The notes beneath the pieces were generated by a model, which did no database searches, was not told the DNA's origin, and was given only the letters and a program-made list of their open reading frames with translations. A DNA stretch of 64,000 bases from Agaricus subrufescens. Taxonomy: Eukaryota > Basidiomycota > Agaricomycetes > Agaricales > Agaricaceae. Shown one piece after another: positions 57,942 through 64,000 of this stretch (positions within the stretch are counted from its first letter, which is position 1; each line of letters starts with the position of its first letter). The stretch covers positions 4,216,001-4,280,000 of the forward strand of contig CM057058.1 of the NCBI GenBank assembly GCA_029945375.1. The letters run 5' to 3'. The translations under genes and the position numbers were made by a program.

Positions 57942-59792
57942 TTAATATCTGTTCCCAGAAATGGGGCCTACCATCGTGCTGAGACTAGAATAACGAGAAC
58001 GGTAGACTGGCGGAAGTTGTTGTTGGGGAAGATAAGAAACCAGGTTAGGAACCTGGAAGGACGCGTCTAGGGTATACTCATTATGAACTTCAGCTCCACG
58101 GGGAGTGCGCGTCCTGCGGTAGGGGTGATGGTGGTGGGGGTGTTGGTGGTCGTAGTAGTACTGTTCGTCTGTGTGGGGGTCGAAATCATTCCCGGTGGTG
58201 GTCTCTTGCTTCGTTGTACTATAACGCGTGAGTGTCGACCGTGCGGCGGAGGTGTAATGGGTTGTAACTCTACTCCAGGTGGTTGAGGTGGTTGAGACGA
58301 CTCGGCGGAGTTTACGATCGCGATTTGTTACGGGCCCGAGGATTGGTGTTTGGCTCATTCTGTAGACCTCTTGCGTTGGCATAATTTGGTTGTTGGTGAC
58401 GGGGGCTGGGATGGAAGGATAGGGGTTTTGCGTCTCTGTTACTTGGCCGTAGTTTATACCACTGAGTTCGTTCGCGTCATTATACCCGCCATATACGTCC
58501 CGGGGATGTTGAGGTGCTGGGACTGGGACCAGGGCTGGAGAGGGGACAGGAGTGGGGACGGGTGCTGGTTGAGTGAATGCGTCGAACGTGTGTTGTGGAA
58601 GAACGAATGAGGGGTTGTCGGGTTCAATAGAGGGGTATTGAATGTAGTGGCTGGACTCTGGTGGGCAGGCCGCGGCGTTTTGATAACTTGGGATCACTTC
58701 TTCTCGGTAACAATCCGGAGATATGACTTCCTCGTGAGCCGCTTGTTCTGCAGGATACTTTGGAGTATCGAAATTATAGTTCTGATACTTTACTACGTCA
58801 TAATTTGCAATTTGGTCCTGATCCGCATACGCTGAATCTTCGCCCTGGACTGGGGCGATATCTTGGAAATAACGAGGAGATCCCATGTCCCGGTTAGCCT
58901 CATATTCTACGACGTATTCCGGTGTTCCAGGAATTGCATTGTTAGACTCCATTGAAATAGACACACCCAGATCCGGGATGCAATCTCCTTGAGGATAATG
59001 AGGGGACCTTATGTCCTGGTCAGCCGCTTGTTCTACGACGTATGGCGTTGCAGGAATAGGTTCATTGGACTCCGATGTAAAAGACACATTATCACCCATG
59101 TCCTGATCCGGGGTGATATATCCTTGGAGATGGGGAGGTCCTATATCCTGGTTAGCCTGTCGTTCGGCATGTTCGACGGCGTCATGCAATTCTGCAAGAA
59201 GAGAGTCGGTTTCCCTGTCCATTGAGTAGTCCGCATCCTTATCCTCATCCTCAACTGGACGGAGCGCATATTCACTCCCATCAGAGTCGTCCATTGAAGA
59301 GGGCACATCCTCATTTTCATCATCAGTATCGCCGTCCGAGTCGTTATTATCCGAGACAACATCTCGTTGGAAATGGCCAGAAGGCTCTCTTCCCCTATTA
59401 GCCACTTGTACATTGACGTACTCCGGAGATTCTGGACAAGGACCATTAGACCTGATAGAATGAACTGCATACTGATCCTGACCTGGGGAGATATCCCGAT
59501 GAAAATATCCGGATCCGGGAGACTGTGTTCTCTCGTTAGCGGCTTGTTTGACAATGTGGTCTGGAGCTGGAAAAGAGGGAAAAGAAGGAGAGGCGGAACT
59601 GGTGGACTGATGATCAGAGCTGGAGGCCGGAGAAAGGCTACCAGATGAGAATTCTTGGTTGGGAGGGGTGCGATAAGGTTCAGGCGACAAGGTTTGGCGC
59701 CTTCCTGCCATCATCCCCTCTAACCAACGGTCGACTTTTTCATGTGCACCAGAACACATGATGGGTCGAAGAGACGAGGTTGTGAGCTTCAT
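57942..59792 (-). CDS. Disordered repeat protein of unknown function
   Basis: Single exon, 616 aa, start MKLTTSSLRPIMCSGAHEKV. After about 80 residues rich in Ser/Pro come roughly five degenerate copies of a 40-50-residue module with a Q-A-A/E-A-N start, an aspartate-(I/M)-x-S-P-x-Y core, then S-N-x-x-I-P-x-T-P-E-Y-V-V (seen in DIRSPHYPQGDCIP, DMGSPRYFQDIAP, SNNAIPGTPEYVVE, SNEPIPATPYVVEQ). An acidic tract (NNDSDGDTDDENEDV) and a Pro/Val stretch (PAPVPTPVPSPALVPVP) separate the modules from an Arg/Ser/Thr-rich C-terminus. No TM segment, signal peptide or catalytic motif. The lack of introns is unusual here. I do not recognise the family. Confidence 0.68.
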   Translation of the reverse strand: MKLTTSSLRPIMCSGAHEKVDRWLEGMMAGRRQTLSPEPYRTPPNQEFSSGSLSPASSSDHQSTSSASPSFPSFPAPDHIVKQAANERTQSPGSGYFHRDISPGQDQYAVHSIRSNGPCPESPEYVNVQVANRGREPSGHFQRDVVSDNNDSDGDTDDENEDVPSSMDDSDGSEYALRPVEDEDKDADYSMDRETDSLLAELHDAVEHAERQANQDIGPPHLQGYITPDQDMGDNVSFTSESNEPIPATPYVVEQAADQDIRSPHYPQGDCIPDLGVSISMESNNAIPGTPEYVVEYEANRDMGSPRYFQDIAPVQGEDSAYADQDQIANYDVVKYQNYNFDTPKYPAEQAAHEEVISPDCYREEVIPSYQNAAACPPESSHYIQYPSIEPDNPSFVLPQHTFDAFTQPAPVPTPVPSPALVPVPAPQHPRDVYGGYNDANELSGINYGQVTETQNPYPSIPAPVTNNQIMPTQEVYRMSQTPILGPVTNRDRKLRRVVSTTSTTWSRVTTHYTSAARSTLTRYSTTKQETTTGNDFDPHTDEQYYYDHQHPHHHHPYRRTRTPRGAEVHNEYTLDASFQVPNLVSYLPQQQLPPVYRSRYSSLSTMVGPISGNRY

Positions 59793-61810
59793 AGGGAAGT
59801 GAGTTCTATGATAGAATGAACTCGGGTAGGAGGAGGTGCAGAGGGTAAGCGAGGAGTTGGGGGCGCGCTAATAATCGAATCTGCTGGAAGCGATGGCAAA
59901 ATTCAATGCCGTTTAACCGACTTACGCGAGTTTATATATGTCGGAAGGGATGAGTCCAAGCTTGGAGTGGCAAATGTCACTGACATCTGAAAATGAAAAA
60001 GAAGAGGAAGAGGTTGACAATGGTCAAAGATTTGTGCCAGCGCAGTTGAGTAATTGGAGGTTGAGTGGTCTTTTTTGGGTTGGCAGGCGTGACGTATTGA
60101 GCATGGACCGTTTGTGGCAGGTTTGTGGTTGATGGCCTTGAATTAGGTTTTACGTGGCTCGTGAGGACACAGCCGTCCATGCGAGAGTGGCAAGGGTCGG
60201 GCAGGCCGAAATTGAAGAGGTTGATTGGTTGCTTCGAGCATAGCCCCGAGTCAATCCACCCTAAGCGTAGCTGTTCAATGCGGAAGGATGGCAATAGAAA
60301 TCGGAAGATGATCTTATACCGGAGACGCATTAACAATTTTACAACAGTTTGCATCGATTGTCTTTCTTATAGTTCGGTATTGACATTTTAGAAGATCAAG
60401 AGGATATGTTTCAAGGCTGAATTTTATCGCTTGTGCGAGAGATGTTAAGTAGATGTTAAGTGAAGTAATATTCAGTGACGATGATGGGGTAAAACGATGT
60501 TAATGCTATTTTTATCTCTGTGACCCTGTAATTTGTTTGATGCTTCCATTCCCTTCCCGTTCCATGCGCCGAGCGTTCTCTCTTTTACTGTGATGGTACC
60601 TCGTTTGTGACGAGTCCTGAGGGACCTCGTTCCCATGGAACTGCTTGTGTGGCACCAAAAAAAAGACCAAGGCAACACGAGTGCATGACAATAGAGTCCG
60701 TGTGTCATATTCGGTAAAAGATATTCCTTCCGCCAGCAATTGTGGAGAAAGGCCGCGGGGCTAGTATGCCACTGATACGCTGTGCTTGCATGGACTCGAT
60801 GAGTTGTAAGTGCCACCTTTGTATTCCATACCCTGCAGCTCTCGGTCTCAAGCGTTCTCGGGTGTAACAAAAATAGACTTTTTTTTATGATGTATATGGT
60901 GGTACCTACCCTCAACTAAAACGTCAAACAGGCGTCCTCCGCTTGTTTTTTCTGGATCGGGATTTTTTACGCGACGCTCGATCACAGCTCACGGTACACT
61001 ACTGCGAGTATACAAATAAATAGGGACGACCAATTCTAATGACGTACGGATATGGGTTTGATAGCGCCTGCATTGGCAGGAAAACGTCAAAATACCTTTG
61101 TTCTTTCTAATATTTACTCGGCTTGCCACGAGAGTACGAAAAAAATTTTTTTGAAGAAAGAGATGAGCTTGTGAAGAGTAACATTATACCATTATTCCAC
61201 ATAGTCTTTTGTATTGACATCACAAAAGCCATTTACTTTTCTGATAACATCAACAAGTTTTTTTCTCAGTAGACAGAGTTACTGAGACTGAAAGGTCGAA
61301 GAGGTACGTTTTGCTGGTGCTATGTCATCTAGACCGGAAGCTAAAGAGTTCTGTGGCTTTGCGTGAGAAGAAGTAGAGGCCGAACATATGAACAGAAACA
61401 AGAGCTAGTGCTATCAGCTGCTAGCCTAGGTGGAATATGCGTCCCCAGCTTCAAGTAGTTATACCAGTCACCATGTATCGGAATTCGGTCGGGGGTTCTA
61501 TGATGTCCGACGTTTCTCTTGTAAACCGGGGTGCATCACAGAGAGACCGCGTGGTGTTTGCCATTGGAGTGTGGGAGTACTGCAATTTGCACCGCCCATC
61601 TCCTGCCATCATGCATCAAGGTCGCAGTCGTCAGATAGCATCAGATCATTCACTAGCCGGGATATATATGCATTCCCTTGCTTCTCGGCGTCGCACGTCT
61701 CCGACAGCTTCTAAATCCCCCCATTCCCTTCACTGTGTGCTGCAACCAAGTACAGTATCGACACTCCGCGTGGTCACAATCCCTTCATCCCATTCTAGCC
61801 GACGTTGACG
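59793..61810. other. Intergenic region
   Basis: About 2 kb between divergent genes. Left part is the promoter side of the repeat protein. Frames such as 60472-60915 (-) and 61437-61808 (+) show no recognised motif and no convincing splice partners. A T/A-rich stretch lies at 60880-61270. Confidence 0.45.
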
Positions 61811-63208
61811 ATGCAGAGCGCCGGGGGGCCAGCTGTGAGTAACCAACCCGTGCCGTTCCGTACGTTCTGACAATGGCTCAATAGCTTTTCGGGTACTGTC
61901 TGGATATTTTTCTCTATGGGATCCTAATTGTCCAGACCTGTTCGTACCACTTTCTCGGGCCCGCAACTACTGAGCAGCCACTGACATAAAACTAGATCTC
62001 TACTACCTTGCTTTCCCTGGTGACAAGCGGCTAACGAAGTCGGTCGTCTATTTCGTGTTCCTCGTGGGGACCCTCCAAGTGGCCCTCTCTCTTCGCGATT
62101 TCTACGTACTGTTCTGCACAATAGAGGGAAATGGCTGGCTAGATGATTCGGATCTTCATAACTTCGGTTTCATGTGGCTTACCGTCCCTGTGAGCGCTTC
62201 AGCTGGTTAGCGGCAATGCACGAATTTGCGTTGGGATTTTAGTACTGACGCCTTATATTCTAAAGTTGCGGTTGCGGTCCAAGCATTCTATGCGCAGCGC
62301 ATCTACGTCGTGACCGGGAACAGGATCGTCGTAGGCCTCATAGCAGCTGTAAGTTCAGATTCCCACCGGACGCTTGACAATTTTGAAGAGCTTCTTCGCA
62401 GTTTTCGTTCCTGCAATTTGTATCCGGGATTGTTACTGCAGTCCTAGTTCACAGGCCGTTGCGTATCAAAGATGTCGCCTTTGCGGAAATGCCGCGGAAC
62501 TATGCATCAGCATATGTAAGGTTCAGTTTAACTAACTCGCATCAAATGTTCAAGATTATTGTCATTAGATATTTGTACTGGCAGCAGCCATCTGCGATCT
62601 TATGATTGCGGGATTTATGTGTCGTTTCGTACGTTTTCTGGCATGTCACAGCGGCTTGTCGCTCAAGATCCTTTCAGATCCTTTCTACCGAGTCTCGAAG
62701 TGCCGCCAAAGCCTCGCAAGACATTATCACCCGAGGTAAAAGGTTTTTCTTCGAAACAGGGCTCGTGACAGGTCAGTTTAAGCATGCAGAATGAAGCGCT
62801 GTCAATATTGACTGTCTCCTTCTAGCTGCATGGTCTATTGCGTATGTCGTACTAGCATTCTTACAAATGCACAATGGTTGGTATCTACTACCCGGATTAT
62901 CCATCGAGAAATTTTATAGCATCTCGATGCTCGTCTTACTGAACAACCGGTTCATAATTCTTGGCGGAAGAAACACATTACATCCAGACTTTGATATCCC
63001 GTCGTACCGTCGTTCTGAAACTGAGAAGACCACTGGTACAAACTCTGCTGCGACCCGTAACCTTGCCTTCATCCATACTCGCCCGACGGATACTACCACG
63101 GGTGTTAGTGGCGGCATTCTTACAGTCGAGTTGCCGACTCAATTGCGGAGAGTGTCGGAAGAATCGCATGTAGTTGTTGTGGAAGAGAAGAAACCAGATG
63201 TTGTTTGA
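61811..63208 (+). CDS. DUF6534 multi-pass membrane protein (copy E)
   Basis: Eight exons (61811-61834, 61885-61939, 61996-62205, 62266-62348, 62402-62515, 62569-62628, 62678-62771, 62826-63208) give 340 aa. Exon count, order and several lengths (55, 83 and 60 bases) equal those of the 14-21 kb copies, so the family assignment is firm. Segments: LFGYCLDIFLYGILIVQT, YLYYLAFPGDKRLTKSVV, MWLTVPVSASA, VQAFYAQRIYVV, LQFVSGIVTAVLVH, FVLAAAICDLMIAGFM, YSISMLVLLNNRF and a longer hydrophilic C-terminal tail. Protein divergence from copies A-C is large, so this is an older paralogue rather than part of the recent array. Function unknown. Confidence 0.83.
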
Positions 63209-64000
63209 CGGGAGCAGGCATGTTGTAAGGATAAAATTGACATTCTACTGGCTTCTTGAGCTTGTGCTTCAATCTTTTTCAGATATTTATCTTCCGTGTT
63301 TGTCTCTTTTTTGTACACAAATCAAATTGGAATAATGTATGACGACTTAACGCTCTCATAGATCACGTACAAAGCTGTAAAACGTGGGGCCTTCAGTGTA
63401 CTTAGCAAAAAAAAAATGTCAATCATGTACTCCCACTCACTCGGACGACGTCGCCCCCTGCGCAAACAGTGAGTCAGAATGAACTTATATTCCCAGTGAA
63501 GAAAATATCAGGGGTCTCAGTTATTAGCTCCTGCAACATTTATCAACTGATGCTTCCCACCCCCTGGTAAATCATTCCTAACAGGCAAACAATTCATGGT
63601 CAGGACATTTTACTCACTGTCAAGCGCTTACATGGCAGCCATCGTCCCCGAATCGGACTATTGATCAATAGTGGAGAGGCGGATGACCAAGTTCCACTGA
63701 TCCTGATTCCGAAACCACGGGTGCATCAGCAGCATACCCAACGAAGAAGGAAACGATCATTTTTTGCGTTTCACTGCTGACATCCTGTCAACATACTCTC
63801 TTGTGACCCAACTATCCCACTCAGTTTACCGTCTTGCTCACAGTATTAAGGGACCTATAATAGGCCCTTGTTTGTTACGATGCGTTTATCTTAGTTACTA
63901 TCCATTTCATTGCTAATGTTTTGATGGAGTTAGAATCTTTGGGTTTCTGATATCTCGTTTTTGTTACGTTGGAGCCTTCCATGATCTGATGGACCTTTAC
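63209..64000. other. Right-edge intergenic region
   Basis: About 790 bases after copy E, with no supported gene, RNA or repeat. The T-rich start fits a 3' UTR. Confidence 0.45.

Noticed and set aside
1..64000. LTR retrotransposons, CRISPR arrays, rRNA and tRNA genes
   Set aside because: No paired long direct repeats with gag/pol motifs, no regularly spaced repeats, and no cloverleaf with both A and B box sequences were found by eye.

Overview
This window looks like nuclear DNA of a mushroom-forming basidiomycete (Agaricomycetes). Its genes have many small exons joined by GT-AG introns of about 50-60 bases. The families present are also typical of that group: a KDM3-like JmjC protein with a basidiomycete-style zinc region, DUF6534 multi-pass membrane proteins, a NACHT STAND NTPase, and a Tnp2-type CACTA transposase with its usual companion gene. 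No rRNA, tRNA or CRISPR array was seen.

Layout. 0-12 kb is mostly housekeeping, read rightward: the 3' part of a JmjC histone demethylase, ketopantoate hydroxymethyltransferase (panB), the sterol 3-keto reductase ERG27, a decayed tandem copy of ERG27, and the mitochondrial tRNA-modification GTPase MSS1/MnmE. 12-31 kb is a duplicated, decaying accessory block on the minus strand: three apparently intact DUF6534 genes plus relics, interleaved with broken pieces of an FGGY carbohydrate-kinase gene, then a tandem pair of P450 units of which one copy is intact and the other broken. A 138-bp MITE-like palindromic element lies at its edge. 31-36 kb holds a NACHT NTPase and ribosomal protein uL2.

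36.9-51.0 kb is, on sequence evidence, one CACTA/EnSpm-superfamily DNA transposon of about 14.06 kb. It has a 12-bp perfect terminal inverted repeat beginning CACTG, a 3-bp ACA target duplication, subterminal repeats and hairpins, an apparently intact five-exon Tnp2 transposase of 1023 aa, a divergent 899-aa companion, three further spliced genes of unknown function, and a 1.5-kb polypyrimidine tract. This is the most interesting object in the window.

51-64 kb returns to single-copy genes: a small element with long inverted arms, an alpha/beta hydrolase, a PHO80-like cyclin, the COMPASS subunit SWD1, a disordered repeat protein, and a fifth DUF6534 gene. Exon structures were assembled by hand from reading frames and splice sites; no similarity search was possible. 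Family names rest on recognised motifs.
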